This document shows, one piece after another, positions 52,014 to 61,958 of a stretch of DNA of 64,000 bases. A model generated the notes under the pieces. That model did not search any database, was not told where the DNA came from, and saw only the letters and a program-made list of their open reading frames with translations. Each line of letters opens with the position of its first letter. The stretch's first letter is position 1. Where the stretch lies: the NCBI RefSeq assembly GCF_014253075.1, contig NZ_JACLZJ010000001.1:992001-1056000 (forward strand), read 5' to 3'. This stretch comes from Ochrobactrum sp. CM-21-5 (GTDB lineage Bacteria > Pseudomonadota > Alphaproteobacteria > Rhizobiales > Rhizobiaceae). The position numbers were made by a program, and so were the translations under genes.

Positions 52014-52313
52014 ATGATGAAACAGAACTCTGCTCTCAAAGTTTTCGCGCTTCTTGCCGCTGGTGTCGGCCTGCTGCCGGCTAGTGCCGGTGCCCTGCCG
52101 ATTGCTGTGCCGCAGAAATTTAGTTCACTTGTGACTGTCGCCGGGGACTGCGCTGCGGTGGGTGAGAAAGTGGCCGCCTCGCAGGGCGGTCAGCTTGCCA
52201 AGGCCACGCCGACAACGCAAAACGGTCGCCCGATGTGTGTGGTCGTGGTACTGGTGCCTGGCCGCGATGGCGAGCGTCCCCGCCGCGTCGAAGTGGCTGT
52301 TCCCGCACAATAA
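52014..52313 (+). CDS. Small periplasmic protein, FeuN-like
   Basis: A 99-residue protein with a signal peptide (MMKQNSALKVFALLAAGVGLLPASAGA) and a mature part of about 72 residues with two cysteines (GDCAAVGE, RPMCVVVVLVPG) that could form a disulfide. It is 49 bp upstream of feuP. In Sinorhizobium meliloti a small periplasmic protein, FeuN, is encoded beside feuPQ and restrains the sensor FeuQ. Position, size and export match; I cannot confirm sequence homology, so the symbol is left empty. Confidence 0.65.
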   Translation: MMKQNSALKVFALLAAGVGLLPASAGALPIAVPQKFSSLVTVAGDCAAVGEKVAASQGGQLAKATPTTQNGRPMCVVVVLVPGRDGERPRRVEVAVPAQ

Positions 52314-52362
52314 TAGGGGCATTTATTGTGCCGCGGCATCCGATTGAGGGGAGACAGTCCGC

Positions 52363-53052
52363 TTGCGTATCCTGATTGTTGAGGACGACAAGGATTTGAA
52401 CCGGCAGCTTTCGGATGCGATGGTCGCCGCTGGTTATGTCGTCGATAGCGCCCACGATGGCGAAGAGGGACATTTTCTCGGAGATACCGAACCTTATGAT
52501 GCGGTCGTCCTCGATATCGGCCTGCCGCATATGGATGGCATCAGTGTGGTCGAGCGCTGGCGTCGTAGCGGTCGCACCATGCCGGTCCTTATGCTAACAG
52601 CGCGCGACCGCTGGAGCGACAAGGTTGCCGGCATTGATGCGGGCGCCGATGATTATGTCGCAAAACCTTTCCATATCGAGGAAGTGCTGGCGCGTCTGCG
52701 CGCACTCATCCGTCGCGCGGCGGGCCATGCCTCGTCGGAGCTTGCCTGCGGCCCGCTGCATCTCGATACCAAGACGTCCAAAGCCAGCGTTGATGGGATT
52801 CCGCTCAAGCTCACGTCGCATGAATATCGTCTGCTGTCCTATCTGATGCACCATATGGACGAGGTCGTTTCGCGGACGGAACTGGTTGAGCATCTTTACG
52901 ATCAGGATTTTGATCGCGACTCCAATACGATTGAGGTTTTCGTCGGACGTTTGCGTAAGAAGATGGGTGTGGATCTGATCGAAACCGTGCGCGGCATGGG
53001 GTATCGCATGCGATCGGATGATGCGGACGCAACGAAAGGGAACGAAAGCTGA
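52363..53052 (+). CDS. feuP: Response regulator FeuP
   Basis: A 229-residue OmpR/PhoB-type regulator. The receiver has the acidic pair ED at 7-8, phospho-acceptor Asp51 in VVLDIGLP, and Lys in VAKPF; the C-terminal winged helix includes LTSHEYRLLSYLMHHMDEVVSR and TIEVFVGRLRKK. The start is TTG with GGGGAGA upstream. Paired with feuQ, which begins in its stop codon. FeuP in rhizobia controls cyclic glucan export under low osmolarity. Confidence 0.92.
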   Translation: MRILIVEDDKDLNRQLSDAMVAAGYVVDSAHDGEEGHFLGDTEPYDAVVLDIGLPHMDGISVVERWRRSGRTMPVLMLTARDRWSDKVAGIDAGADDYVAKPFHIEEVLARLRALIRRAAGHASSELACGPLHLDTKTSKASVDGIPLKLTSHEYRLLSYLMHHMDEVVSRTELVEHLYDQDFDRDSNTIEVFVGRLRKKMGVDLIETVRGMGYRMRSDDADATKGNES

Positions 53053-54437
53053 AGCTTCTTCGTGTCTTTCCTCCTCTGCGTTCTCTTGCAGTCCGCGTCG
53101 TTACCCTTTCGACGCTCTGGGTCATTCTGGCGCTGGTGGTTGTGGCCACGCTTATCGGCTCGCTCTATGGTGATGCGGCGCGCAACAATTTTGAGCGTCT
53201 TCTGACTGCCCATCTTTTCAGCCTGGTCGGCGCGGTCAGTATTTCTGGCGACGGCACGTTTCAGGGGCGCCCGGAACTCGGCGAGCTTCGCTATTCCAGC
53301 CCGCTATCCGGTTGGTACTGGTCGGTCGATCCGGTTACGCCCAACCTTGCGGGAAGGCTGCAATCGCCGTCGCTTCTCGGACGCATCGTGCCGGAAATGC
53401 CGGTGACGCAGGTGCCTTTCGACAGCTCCTTCATGCGTAGTTACACCCTGCCGGGGCTCAATGGTGAAGAACTTTACATCGTTGAAACCGAAGTTGTGCT
53501 GGACAATGAAAACCGCGTCGCCCGTTTTCGCGTCATGGGCAATCTGAGTGAGGTGGAAAAGGAAGTATCCAATTTCAGAACCCAGCTTGCGATCTATCTG
53601 GCAATATTCGGTATCGGCAGTATCCTTATCAATGCCGCCGTCATTTTGTTTGGCCTGCGCCCGTTGGACAAGGTGCGATTGGCACTGACGGATATCCGTG
53701 AGGGCCGCTCGTCCAGGCTCGACGCATCGCTGCCGCTCGAAATCGCTCCGCTTGCCCACGAAATGAATGCGCTGATCGAAAACAACCGCCGTATCATGGA
53801 GCGGTCCCGTACCCAGGTTGGCAATCTCGCCCATTCACTTAAAACGCCGCTTTCCGTTCTTGTGAATGAAGCCCGCGCGATGGGGGGTGCCCATGGACGC
53901 ATTGTACAGGAGCAAAGTGAAGCGATGCAGTTGCAGATTCAGCATTATCTGCAGCGCGCGCGCATTGCAGCCCAGCGCGACAGTGTTGTATTTCGCACGC
54001 CGGTTACACCTGTTCTGGAGCGTATGCATCGGGTTACCGCGAAGCTCAATCCGTCCGTCAAAATCACGTTCAAGAATATATTGCGCGATGCCGTCTTCGC
54101 CGGAGAGCGGGAGGATCTGGAAGAAGTCGTCGGAAATCTTCTGGAAAATGCCGGTAAATGGAGCCGCAAGCGCATCTCCATGAGTTTGCTTCCCAAATCG
54201 GAAAAGCCGCGTGAATTTGAGATTCTGATAGAAGATGACGGACCTGGGGTTCCTGCCGATAAAATCGCGGAAGCGCTCAAGCGCGGTAGCCGGGTAGACG
54301 AGACCAAGCCAGGGACAGGGCTCGGTCTTGCAATCGTTCAAGATACCATTCGCGAATATGGCGGGAGCCTCAGTCTCGGAAGAAGCTCTCTGGGTGGCCT
54401 GAGCGTGTCCGTGGTGCTGCCGCTTACGGAAGATTGA
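53049..54437 (+). CDS. feuQ: Sensor histidine kinase FeuQ
   Basis: A 462-residue sensor if begun at CTG 53049. Helix 1 is LSTLWVILALVVVATLIGSLYG, the periplasmic domain covers about 45-165, helix 2 is LAIYLAIFGIGSILINAAVILFG, then HAMP, phospho-acceptor His262 in LAHSLKTPLSVL and an ATPase domain (NLLENAGKW, EDDGPGVP, GTGLGLAIV). ATG, GTG and TTG are absent until GTG 53136, which lies inside helix 1 and would remove half of it. CTG forms a CTGA overlap with the feuP stop, and the residues it adds (KLLRVFPPLRSLAVRVVTL) give a normal positive-inside N-terminus. Confidence 0.85.
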   Translation: MKLLRVFPPLRSLAVRVVTLSTLWVILALVVVATLIGSLYGDAARNNFERLLTAHLFSLVGAVSISGDGTFQGRPELGELRYSSPLSGWYWSVDPVTPNLAGRLQSPSLLGRIVPEMPVTQVPFDSSFMRSYTLPGLNGEELYIVETEVVLDNENRVARFRVMGNLSEVEKEVSNFRTQLAIYLAIFGIGSILINAAVILFGLRPLDKVRLALTDIREGRSSRLDASLPLEIAPLAHEMNALIENNRRIMERSRTQVGNLAHSLKTPLSVLVNEARAMGGAHGRIVQEQSEAMQLQIQHYLQRARIAAQRDSVVFRTPVTPVLERMHRVTAKLNPSVKITFKNILRDAVFAGEREDLEEVVGNLLENAGKWSRKRISMSLLPKSEKPREFEILIEDDGPGVPADKIAEALKRGSRVDETKPGTGLGLAIVQDTIREYGGSLSLGRSSLGGLSVSVVLPLTED

Positions 54438-54606
54438 CGGTTGTTTTTGGTCGAAAGCGGGATAGTGTGTAACGTCCGGGATACGGGCCGATTTGGAACG
54501 GGGCCTCGAACGAATTTCTAATCTGAAACCACACTGGAAGATTAAGTTTAAATAGGCGCATAATGCGACTGTATGCGTGCTGATTATTGATGAAGGCCGG
54601 TTTGTT

Positions 54607-55041
54607 ATGATGTTGGTATCCAGGTTTTCTACACCTGTTGTGGTTGCTTCGGTCATGTTCGCCTTGTCTGCTTGTGGCACGACGGGTGGTGGCAAAGGGG
54701 GGCTTTGGGGCGGATCGTCGGCGCAGAAGCCTCAGACTAGCCTGCTCACGCCGCTCGGCAACGGCTTGCTGGGTAGCTCGGCAAGTCAGCTTGGTGCGGA
54801 AGACCGTCAGAAGGCGCTGGAGGCGGAATATCGCGCGCTTGAATATTCACCGGCAGGAAAGATCGTTTCATGGCGCGGCAGCGGTTCGGCCTCCGGCGAT
54901 GTGATGGCAGCACAGCCCTATCAGGTCGGGTCGCAGAACTGCCGTCAATATACACACACCTACACAATCGGGGATGCACCACAGACGGCGCGCGGTACAG
55001 CCTGCCGCAACCCGGATGGCAGCTGGACACCGCTGACATAA
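54607..55041 (+). CDS. Surface-antigen lipoprotein, 17 kDa type
   Basis: A 144-residue lipoprotein. The signal peptide (MMLVSRFSTPVVVASVMFALSAC) ends in lipobox LSAC, followed by a glycine-rich stretch and a C-terminal domain (YRALEYSPAGKIVSWRG; NCRQYTHTYTIGD; ARGTACRNPDGSW) like Rickettsia 17 kDa surface antigen proteins. It would sit in the outer membrane. The ATG with AAGGCCGG upstream was preferred to a GTG ten codons earlier. A palindromic repeat follows immediately. Confidence 0.78.
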   Translation: MMLVSRFSTPVVVASVMFALSACGTTGGGKGGLWGGSSAQKPQTSLLTPLGNGLLGSSASQLGAEDRQKALEAEYRALEYSPAGKIVSWRGSGSASGDVMAAQPYQVGSQNCRQYTHTYTIGDAPQTARGTACRNPDGSWTPLT

Positions 55042-55042
55042 A

Positions 55043-55089
55043 GCATGTCTCCCAAAAGTGGGGGACCGGTTTTGGGATAAAAGACATGC
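55043..55089. repeat. Intergenic palindromic repeat, family C
   Basis: GCATGTCT-CCCAAAA (55043-55057) pairs with TTTTGGG (55070-55076) and AGACATGC (55082-55089), a 15-bp stem with a 4-nt bulge and 12-nt loop. It starts right after the lipoprotein stop codon and probably ends its transcript. Confidence 0.8.
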
Positions 55090-55104
55090 GTAAATCAAAA
55101 ATTC

Positions 55105-55120
55105 TGTCTCCCAAAAGTGG
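55105..55120. repeat. Partial second copy of family C repeat
   Basis: TGTCTCCCAAAAGTGG repeats the left arm of the family C element (55047-55062) in the same orientation, without the right arm. It looks like a truncated tandem copy. Confidence 0.65.
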
Positions 55121-55236
55121 AGCCGCATCGACAGCGGCAACTAAACCTCAGCCAGCATTTGCGGCGAATTGCCCTAGGCGATGACTTGCGGCAGGTTGAT
55201 GTTGGTTTTTCCCGTGGCAGCGCTTAAGTCGTAGCC

Positions 55237-56373
55237 ATGGGATTCTGGTTGATTGCAGCATTATTGACAGTCGCAGCCACGCTGGCTGTTTTGTTGCCTC
55301 TGACGAGGCGCAAGCAAGCATTCTTGCCTGCCGAAAAAAATGATCTTGAGGTCTACCGCGATCAGTTGCGAGAGGTCGAAACCGATGTCGCGCGCGGCAT
55401 GATTGATGCGCAAAGCGCTGAACAGGCGCGCGTGGAAATTTCCCGTCGCATATTGAACGCCGAGAAAGCCGCAAAAGGGTCGGACGGCAACACGGCGCAG
55501 GCGCGCTCGGGTAGGATCCTTGCTTTTGTCGCGGTTCTTGCCGTGCCGCTGATTGCGTGGGGTGTCTATCCGCTTTTCGGTGCTCCCGATGTGCCTTCCA
55601 TGCCGCTTTCCGCCCGGCTTTCTGCCAATCCGGAGCGTGGCTCCGTTGATGAGCTTGTGGCGCGCGCCGAAACGCATCTGGCGCAAAATCCGAACGATGT
55701 GCGTGGTTGGGATGTTCTGGCTCCGATCTATTTGCGGCTTGGGCGCGGGGCGGATGCGGTAAATGCCTATCGCTCGGCAATTCGTCTTGACGGTGAGAAT
55801 CTTCTTCGTGTTCTCGGACTTGGTGAAAGCCTGGCACAGCTGGCTGGGGGCACGATCACGGCGGAAGCTGAGGGGCTTTTCAACAAGGCGGCTGAACTTG
55901 ATCCGAACGATCTGCGTCCGCAATATTATCTTGCGCAAGGCGAGATGCAGGATGGGCGTCCGGACGCTGCGGCAAACCGGCTCCAGTCGTTCCTCGACAA
56001 AGCGCCAGCCGACGCATCATGGCGGGCACAGGTTGAACAGACGATAAAGCGCCTCCGGGATGCCGCCAGCGGCGCGCAGAAGCCAAAGGGGCCGACCACG
56101 GATGACGTGGAGGCGGCGTCCTCGCTGAGCCCCGAAGATCGTCAGGCCATGGTCGAGGGTATGGTTCAACGTCTCGATGAAAGTCTTCGCCAGAATGGCG
56201 GGGATATCGAAGGCTGGAAGCGCCTTGTCCGCTCCTATATGATCCTTAACCGCCGCGAGGCAGCACTTGATGCGCTTGACCGCGGCATGACGGCCCTTGA
56301 GGGCGAAAGCCGGTCGCAGCTCCAGAGTTTTGCCGCCGGACTTGGACTAGAGGCAGGGAACGCACAAAAATGA
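55237..56373 (+). CDS. ccmI: Cytochrome c maturation protein CcmI (CycH)
   Basis: A 378-residue inner-membrane chaperone that presents apocytochrome c to the haem lyase. Two N-terminal helices ([20 protein letters not shown] and [21 protein letters not shown]) flank a cytoplasmic loop, and TPR repeats follow in the periplasm ([33 protein letters not shown]). First gene of the ccmI-E-F-H operon, overlapping ccmE by 4 bp. It is needed for the two cytochromes at 13886-15272 among others. Confidence 0.93.
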   Translation: MGFWLIAALLTVAATLAVLLPLTRRKQAFLPAEKNDLEVYRDQLREVETDVARGMIDAQSAEQARVEISRRILNAEKAAKGSDGNTAQARSGRILAFVAVLAVPLIAWGVYPLFGAPDVPSMPLSARLSANPERGSVDELVARAETHLAQNPNDVRGWDVLAPIYLRLGRGADAVNAYRSAIRLDGENLLRVLGLGESLAQLAGGTITAEAEGLFNKAAELDPNDLRPQYYLAQGEMQDGRPDAAANRLQSFLDKAPADASWRAQVEQTIKRLRDAASGAQKPKGPTTDDVEAASSLSPEDRQAMVEGMVQRLDESLRQNGGDIEGWKRLVRSYMILNRREAALDALDRGMTALEGESRSQLQSFAAGLGLEAGNAQK

Positions 56374-56867
56374 GCGCGACCGTAGACGAAAATGGACGCA
56401 ACCCAAGGCCTGTCGGCAGTTTTTCCCGCACGGTGAGCCAGCGTAAACGCAAGCGCCTGATCCTGATCGGCGGCGCTTTGGCCGTTCTCGCGGTGGCTGT
56501 TGGCCTGATGCTGATGGCTTTCAGCCAGGATATCCGTTTTTTCCGTACGCCTGCTGATCTGACCGAACAGGATATGGCGTCCGGATCGCGCTTCCGTCTT
56601 GGCGGGCTTGTGGAAGAAGGTTCGGTCAGGCGTGAGGGCAGCGAATTGCGCTTCACGGTTACGGATACGATCAAGACCGTGAACGTGGTCTTCGAAGGCA
56701 TCGTGCCGGATCTGTTCCGCGAAGGGCAGGGTGTGGTAGCTGAAGGACGTTTTGGATCGGATGGTATATTCCGCGCCGATAATGTGCTGGCCAAGCATGA
56801 CGAAAATTACGTTCCCAAAGACCTTGCCGACAGCTTGAAGGAAAAGGGCGTATGGGAAGGCAAATAA
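56370..56867 (+). CDS. ccmE: Haem chaperone CcmE (CycJ)
   Basis: A 165-residue periplasmic haem chaperone with one N-terminal helix ([22 protein letters not shown]) and an OB-fold. Haem is carried on His143 in LAKHDENY, with the tyrosine typical of the family. It delivers haem to CcmF/CcmH. Starts inside the ccmI stop codon. Confidence 0.95.
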   Translation: MSATVDENGRNPRPVGSFSRTVSQRKRKRLILIGGALAVLAVAVGLMLMAFSQDIRFFRTPADLTEQDMASGSRFRLGGLVEEGSVRREGSELRFTVTDTIKTVNVVFEGIVPDLFREGQGVVAEGRFGSDGIFRADNVLAKHDENYVPKDLADSLKEKGVWEGK

Positions 56868-56886
56868 TCGGATCCGGAGACTGTAT

Positions 56887-58878
56887 ATGAGTGTCGAGAT
56901 CGGCCATTTCGCGCTGGTGCTGGCGTTGGCGCTGTCGGTCGTTCAGTCGATCATCCCGGTGGTCGGTGCGCATCGCAGGGATACGCAGCTCATGTCGGTG
57001 GCTGTACCGACAGCGCTGGGGGTTTTTGCTCTGATCGTCCTGTCGTCGGCTGTGCTCGTCCACGCCTATGTTGTTTCCGATTTTTCGCTTTTGAATGTGG
57101 TCGAAAACTCGCATTCGCAAAAGCCGCTTCTCTATAAGATTACCGGCGTTTGGGGCAACCATGAAGGCTCGATGCTGCTGTGGGTGTTCATTCTCACCTT
57201 CTTCAGCGCGTTGGTGGCAGCCTTTTCCGGCAATCTGCCTGAAACATTGCGTGCCAATGTTCTGGCAGTACAGGGCTGGATCAGCACGGCATTTCTCGCT
57301 TTCATCATCTTTACATCCAATCCGTTCACGCGGATTGTCCCGGCTCCGATGGAGGGCGGAGATCTCAATCCGATCCTTCAGGACATAGGTCTGGCGATCC
57401 ACCCGCCGCTGCTTTATCTCGGCTATGTCGGTTTTTCCGTATGCTTCTCATTCGCCGTGGCGGCGCTTATCGAAGGGCGTATCGACGCAGCCTGGGCGCG
57501 CTGGGTGCGCCCATGGGCACTGGTTGCCTGGCTGTTTCTCACCGGCGGTATCGCGATGGGCTCCTATTGGGCCTATTACGAACTTGGCTGGGGCGGCTGG
57601 TGGTTCTGGGATCCGGTTGAAAACGCGTCCTTCATGCCGTGGCTGGTCGGCACTGCGCTGCTTCATTCCGCACTTGTCATGGAAAAGCGATCGGCGCTCA
57701 AAATCTGGACGGTGCTGCTCGCCATACTCACATTCTCGCTGTCGCTGCTTGGCACATTCCTCGTGCGTTCGGGCGTGCTCACGTCCGTCCATAGCTTCGC
57801 CACGGATCCGGGGCGGGGTCTCTTCATTCTGGCAATCCTCGCCATTTTCATCGGCGGTTCCCTCTCGCTTTTTGCACTTCGGGTGCAAAGTCTGACGGCA
57901 GGTGGAATCTTCCATCCGATTTCGCGCGAAGGCGCGCTGGTCTTCAACAATCTGTTCCTGACGACTGCTGCCGCCACTGTCCTGATCGGCACGCTTTATC
58001 CGCTACTTCTGGAAGTCATGACGGGTGACAAGATTTCTGTTGGAGCCCCGTTCTTCAACATGACGTTCGGTCCGCTCATGGTGCCGCTGCTCCTTGCGGT
58101 TCCGTTCGGACCGCTGCTCGCATGGAAGCGTGGTGATCTCTACGCTGTCGCACAACGACTGATGACGGCTTTTGCCTTGTCGCTCATTGCCGCCGGTATC
58201 GTGATCTGGAACACCTCCGCACAGGCGCTCCTTGCCGCGTGCGGCATCGGACTTGCAGCGTGGCTTATTTTCGGGAGCCTGACGGACCTTGTTCTGAAAG
58301 CCGGTATCGGCAAGGTTTCGGCTGCGAAGGCCTTTGCACGCTTTAAGGGACTACCGCGTTCAGTTTTTGGAACCGCGCTGGCGCATATTGGTCTGGGAGT
58401 AACCCTGCTGGGGATCGTCAGCGTCACGACTTTCGGCACGGAAAACGTGTTGATAATGCGGCCGGGCGAAACCGCCCAAGTTCAGGACTACACGCTGCGT
58501 TTTGAGGGGCTGCGTCCACTTACGGGTTCCAATTTCACCGAAAATCGGGGCAGCTTTACACTGCTCGATTCAGCAATGCGCGATCTGGGAGTGATTGAAC
58601 CATCGAAGCGCTTCTTCCCCGCGCGTCAGATGCCAACGACTGAATCCGGCATCAAGACGCTCTGGTTCAGTCAGGTCTACGTTGCGCTGGGCGACGAGCC
58701 GGGCGACGGATCCGTCGTCGTGCGCATCTGGTGGAAGCCGCATGTGACGCTCATCTGGTACGGTGCACTTGTTATGATGATCGGCGGCTTGTTCTCGCTG
58801 GCTGATCGCCGCCTGCGTGTGGGGGCGCCGTCGAGGAGCCGCAAGCCGACGCCAAAAGTGGCGGAGGCCCGGGCATGA
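56887..58878 (+). CDS. ccmF: Haem lyase subunit CcmF (CycK)
   Basis: A 663-residue polytopic membrane protein with the tryptophan-rich haem-handling motif [13 protein letters not shown] at about residues 235-247 and about 14 or 15 helices. With CcmH and CcmI it ligates haem to the CXXCH motif of apocytochromes. It overlaps ccmH by 4 bp. Confidence 0.95.
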   Translation: MSVEIGHFALVLALALSVVQSIIPVVGAHRRDTQLMSVAVPTALGVFALIVLSSAVLVHAYVVSDFSLLNVVENSHSQKPLLYKITGVWGNHEGSMLLWVFILTFFSALVAAFSGNLPETLRANVLAVQGWISTAFLAFIIFTSNPFTRIVPAPMEGGDLNPILQDIGLAIHPPLLYLGYVGFSVCFSFAVAALIEGRIDAAWARWVRPWALVAWLFLTGGIAMGSYWAYYELGWGGWWFWDPVENASFMPWLVGTALLHSALVMEKRSALKIWTVLLAILTFSLSLLGTFLVRSGVLTSVHSFATDPGRGLFILAILAIFIGGSLSLFALRVQSLTAGGIFHPISREGALVFNNLFLTTAAATVLIGTLYPLLLEVMTGDKISVGAPFFNMTFGPLMVPLLLAVPFGPLLAWKRGDLYAVAQRLMTAFALSLIAAGIVIWNTSAQALLAACGIGLAAWLIFGSLTDLVLKAGIGKVSAAKAFARFKGLPRSVFGTALAHIGLGVTLLGIVSVTTFGTENVLIMRPGETAQVQDYTLRFEGLRPLTGSNFTENRGSFTLLDSAMRDLGVIEPSKRFFPARQMPTTESGIKTLWFSQVYVALGDEPGDGSVVVRIWWKPHVTLIWYGALVMMIGGLFSLADRRLRVGAPSRSRKPTPKVAEARA

Positions 58879-59351
58879 TAAAACGCATTTTTTTTATCGG
58901 TCTCCTGCTGGGCGCGACCCTCGCATTTCAAGGTACGGCGGCTTTGGCCGTCAACCCGGATGAAGTCCTTTCCGATCCGGAGCTCGAAAAGCGCGCCCGC
59001 GAAATATCCGCGGAACTGCGCTGCATGGTTTGCCAGAACGAATCGATTGACGATTCGAATGCCGAGCTTGCACGTGATCTTCGCATGCTGGTGCGCGACC
59101 GCCTGAAATTTGGCGACACCGACGCACAGGTGATGGATTTCGTTGTCGATCGCTATGGCGAATTCGTTCTTTTGAAGCCGCGTTTCAGCGCGCACACATT
59201 TCTCCTTTGGGGCTTTCCGGTGATTGTCCTTGTAATCGGCGCAGTCGCTCTGGTCTTCGCATTTCGTGGGCGCAGGCGGGTTGGCGAAACAGCGCCACCG
59301 CTTTCTGAGAGTGAAAAGGCTGAACTGTCCCGGCTTCTTGACGGCAAGTAA
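58875..59351 (+). CDS. ccmH: Cytochrome c maturation protein CcmH (CycL)
   Basis: A 158-residue membrane thioredoxin-like reductant for apocytochrome. The signal peptide [20 protein letters not shown] precedes the redox pair Cys50-Cys53 in ELRCMVCQN, and a C-terminal helix ([22 protein letters not shown]) anchors it. Last gene of the operon. Confidence 0.95.
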   Translation: MIKRIFFIGLLLGATLAFQGTAALAVNPDEVLSDPELEKRAREISAELRCMVCQNESIDDSNAELARDLRMLVRDRLKFGDTDAQVMDFVVDRYGEFVLLKPRFSAHTFLLWGFPVIVLVIGAVALVFAFRGRRRVGETAPPLSESEKAELSRLLDGK

Positions 59352-59505
59352 GCCGGACAGCAGCCCGATTTCCGGTCGAAACCTTACGAAACTTTCATCT
59401 TGCGGAAACTGCGCGGTAAGGTAGCTCTGGTTATCTTGCGCCCTATAACGTTTTTCAGGGCCAGGTTCCCAAGTGGTCCGGAGTGCTGTTCGCAAGGAGA
59501 AATAC

Positions 59506-61041
59506 ATGTCCAGAGTCAGGATTTCCAATTACCGCAAAGGCGTTGCCGCCGTTGCGCTTTCTGCCGCGCTTGCAGGTGCATTCGTTGCGACGGGGCCGCT
59601 CGGTGTTCTGAACGACGCCCGTGCCGACGCGGTGCAGGTGACGGCACCCCAGCAGGCAGGATTTGCTGATCTGGTCGAAAAAGTTCGTCCGGCAGTCGTT
59701 AGCGTTCGCGTAAAGAGCGACGTGAAGGAAACGGCGGATCGCGGTGGTCAGTTCGCAGCGCCTCCCGGTTTCGATCAGTTGCCTGACAATCATCCTTTGA
59801 AGCGGTTCTTCCGCGATTTCGGCATGGATCCGCGTGGCGACGCTCGCCCCGAGCGCCGTGGCAAACGCCCGGCTCGCCCGGGGCATGAGCGCCCGATCGC
59901 TCAGGGGTCCGGTTTCTTCATTTCTGAAGATGGTTATGTCGTGACCAACAACCACGTCGTTTCTGACGGCGATGCCTACAGCGTTGTCATGGATGACGGC
60001 ACCGAACTCAATGCCAAGCTGATCGGAACTGATCCGCGCACCGATCTCGCTGTGCTGAAGGTGAATGATCCCAAGAAGAAATTCACTTATGTGAGCTTCG
60101 GCGATGACAGTAAAATCCGCATTGGCGACTGGGTGGTTGCCGTTGGCAATCCGTTTGGCCTTGGCGGGACGGTGACTTCGGGTATCGTTTCAGCACGCGG
60201 CCGTGACATTGGTGCGGGCCCGTACGATGATTTCATCCAGATTGATGCGGCTGTAAACAAGGGCAATTCCGGTGGTCCGGCTTTCAACCTTTCCGGTCAG
60301 GTGATCGGTATCAATACCGCCATCTTCTCGCCGTCGGGCGGTAGCGTCGGCATTGCGTTCGCTATTCCGTCATCCACCGCCAAGCAGGTTGTGGATCAGC
60401 TCATCAAGAAAGGTTCGGTCGAGCGCGGCTGGATCGGTGTGCAAATCCAACCGGTGACCAAGGACATAGCCGCTTCGCTCGGCCTGGCCGAGGAAAAGGG
60501 CGCAATCGTTGCCTCGCCGCAAAAAGACGGCCCCGCAGCCAAAGCCGGTGTTCAGGCTGGAGATGTGATCACCGCTGTGAACGGCGAGCCGGTGCAGGAT
60601 CCGCGTGATCTTGCTCGCAAGGTTGCCAATATCGTTCCGGGCGAAAAGGCTACTCTGACAGTCTGGCGCAAAAACAAGGCCGAAGAGATCAATGTGACCA
60701 TCGAGGCTATGCCAGGCGACTTGGGCAAGACCAGCGCGCCGTCCGGTGACAATGGTAGCCAGCAGGGTGAATCGCTCGACTCCTACGGCCTGACCGTAAC
60801 GCCTTCGGAAGATGACGCCGGTGTTGTCGTAACCGATGTCGATCCGAACAGCGACGCTGCCGATCGCGGTATTCGCTCCGGTGATGTGATCGTAAGTGTC
60901 AACAACCAGACGGTTAAGTCGGGCAGCGACATCAACAAGGCTATCGAAGAAGCCGCGAAGTCGGGTCGCAAGGCCGTGTTGCTTCAGCTGCAGAGCAATG
61001 ACCAAAGCCGCTTCGTGGCTCTGCCGATCGATCAAGGCTGA
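59506..61041 (+). CDS. degP: Periplasmic serine protease DegP/HtrA
   Basis: A 511-residue DegP-like protease-chaperone with a signal peptide (about 1-33), catalytic triad His150 (TNNHVV), Asp180 (RTDLAVLK) and Ser255 (NKGNSGGPAF), and two PDZ domains (about 290-380 and 420-505). It degrades misfolded envelope proteins; Brucella HtrA is a stress-protection and virulence-associated factor. AAGGAG precedes the ATG at MSRVRISNY; a start 11 codons upstream is not needed. Directly follows the ccm operon. Confidence 0.95.
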   Translation: MSRVRISNYRKGVAAVALSAALAGAFVATGPLGVLNDARADAVQVTAPQQAGFADLVEKVRPAVVSVRVKSDVKETADRGGQFAAPPGFDQLPDNHPLKRFFRDFGMDPRGDARPERRGKRPARPGHERPIAQGSGFFISEDGYVVTNNHVVSDGDAYSVVMDDGTELNAKLIGTDPRTDLAVLKVNDPKKKFTYVSFGDDSKIRIGDWVVAVGNPFGLGGTVTSGIVSARGRDIGAGPYDDFIQIDAAVNKGNSGGPAFNLSGQVIGINTAIFSPSGGSVGIAFAIPSSTAKQVVDQLIKKGSVERGWIGVQIQPVTKDIAASLGLAEEKGAIVASPQKDGPAAKAGVQAGDVITAVNGEPVQDPRDLARKVANIVPGEKATLTVWRKNKAEEINVTIEAMPGDLGKTSAPSGDNGSQQGESLDSYGLTVTPSEDDAGVVVTDVDPNSDAADRGIRSGDVIVSVNNQTVKSGSDINKAIEEAAKSGRKAVLLQLQSNDQSRFVALPIDQG

Positions 61042-61247
61042 TGACAGGCGACCTGGAACATTGTTGAAAAATCGATGCCAGGTGGGTGACTGCCTGGTAT
61101 CGCTTCATCCAACAGAATGCTCTCAAAACTGCTCCCGTTTTGGCAAGAGATGTTCTAACTGTTTGTTTTCACCGCATTTGTGCGGCGTCAAATGTTTTCA
61201 TTCGACTGCACAATGCTATAACCTCGCATCCAGTTTATAGTAGCGCC

Positions 61248-61958
61248 ATGAAGATTCTCGTTATCGAAGACGACCGCGAAGCGGCCCGCTATCTGGAAAA
61301 GGCCTTTGCCGAAGCCGGGCACTCTGCCGACATTGCCGGCGATGGAGAGACCGGCTATGCGCTGGCCGAAAATGGCAATTATGATGTGCTGGTGGTGGAC
61401 CGCATGCTGCCGAAGCGTGACGGTCTTTCCGTTGTGGCGGCGCTGCGTGCCAAAGGCAAGGAAACGCCGGTTCTCATCCTTTCCGCGCTTGGCGAAGTGG
61501 ATGATCGGGTGACGGGCTTGCGCGCTGGTGGCGATGATTATCTCACAAAACCTTATGCCTTTTCTGAACTGCTGGCCCGTGTGGAAGTGCTCCAGCGCCG
61601 CTCCAGCCCGCGTGAAGCGGACACGATATATCGTGTTGGCGATCTGGAGCTTGATCGTCTGGCGCATACCGCACGTCGTCAGGATGTCGACATCACGCTC
61701 CAGCCGCGCGAGTTTCGCCTGCTTGAATATCTGATGCGCCATGCCGGACAGGTTGTCACGCGTACGATGCTTCTGGAGAACGTATGGGATTATCATTTCG
61801 ATCCGCAGACGAATGTGATCGATGTGCACATCTCGCGTCTGCGCTCCAAGATCGAAAAAGGATTTGACGGTCCGTTGCTGCATACGGTGCGCGGTGCTGG
61901 CTACATGCTGAAAGCGGGGCGCGGCAAGCAGGCTTCGGCCGCTGGCAAGGTGGAATGA
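61248..61958 (+). CDS. OmpR-family response regulator
   Basis: A 236-residue response regulator with receiver residues Glu7/Asp8 region, phospho-acceptor Asp51 in VLVVDRMLP and Lys in LTKPYAF, and a winged-helix output (LQPREFRLLEYLMRHAGQVVTR; TNVIDVHISRLRSKIEKG). The start MKILVIEDD was chosen; the frame is open for 54 unrelated codons upstream. Coupled by an ATGA overlap to the kinase that follows. The pair between degP and glnE matches the rhizobial arrangement; its stimulus is unknown. Confidence 0.92.
   Translation: MKILVIEDDREAARYLEKAFAEAGHSADIAGDGETGYALAENGNYDVLVVDRMLPKRDGLSVVAALRAKGKETPVLILSALGEVDDRVTGLRAGGDDYLTKPYAFSELLARVEVLQRRSSPREADTIYRVGDLELDRLAHTARRQDVDITLQPREFRLLEYLMRHAGQVVTRTMLLENVWDYHFDPQTNVIDVHISRLRSKIEKGFDGPLLHTVRGAGYMLKAGRGKQASAAGKVE

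Noticed and set aside
53835-54695. A 286-codon minus-strand frame opposite feuQ
   Set aside because: Antisense to the kinase ATPase domain; no recognisable protein.
59352-59505. An RpoE/EcfG-type promoter ahead of degP
   Set aside because: GGAAAC occurs at about 59402 but no matching -10 at the right distance.
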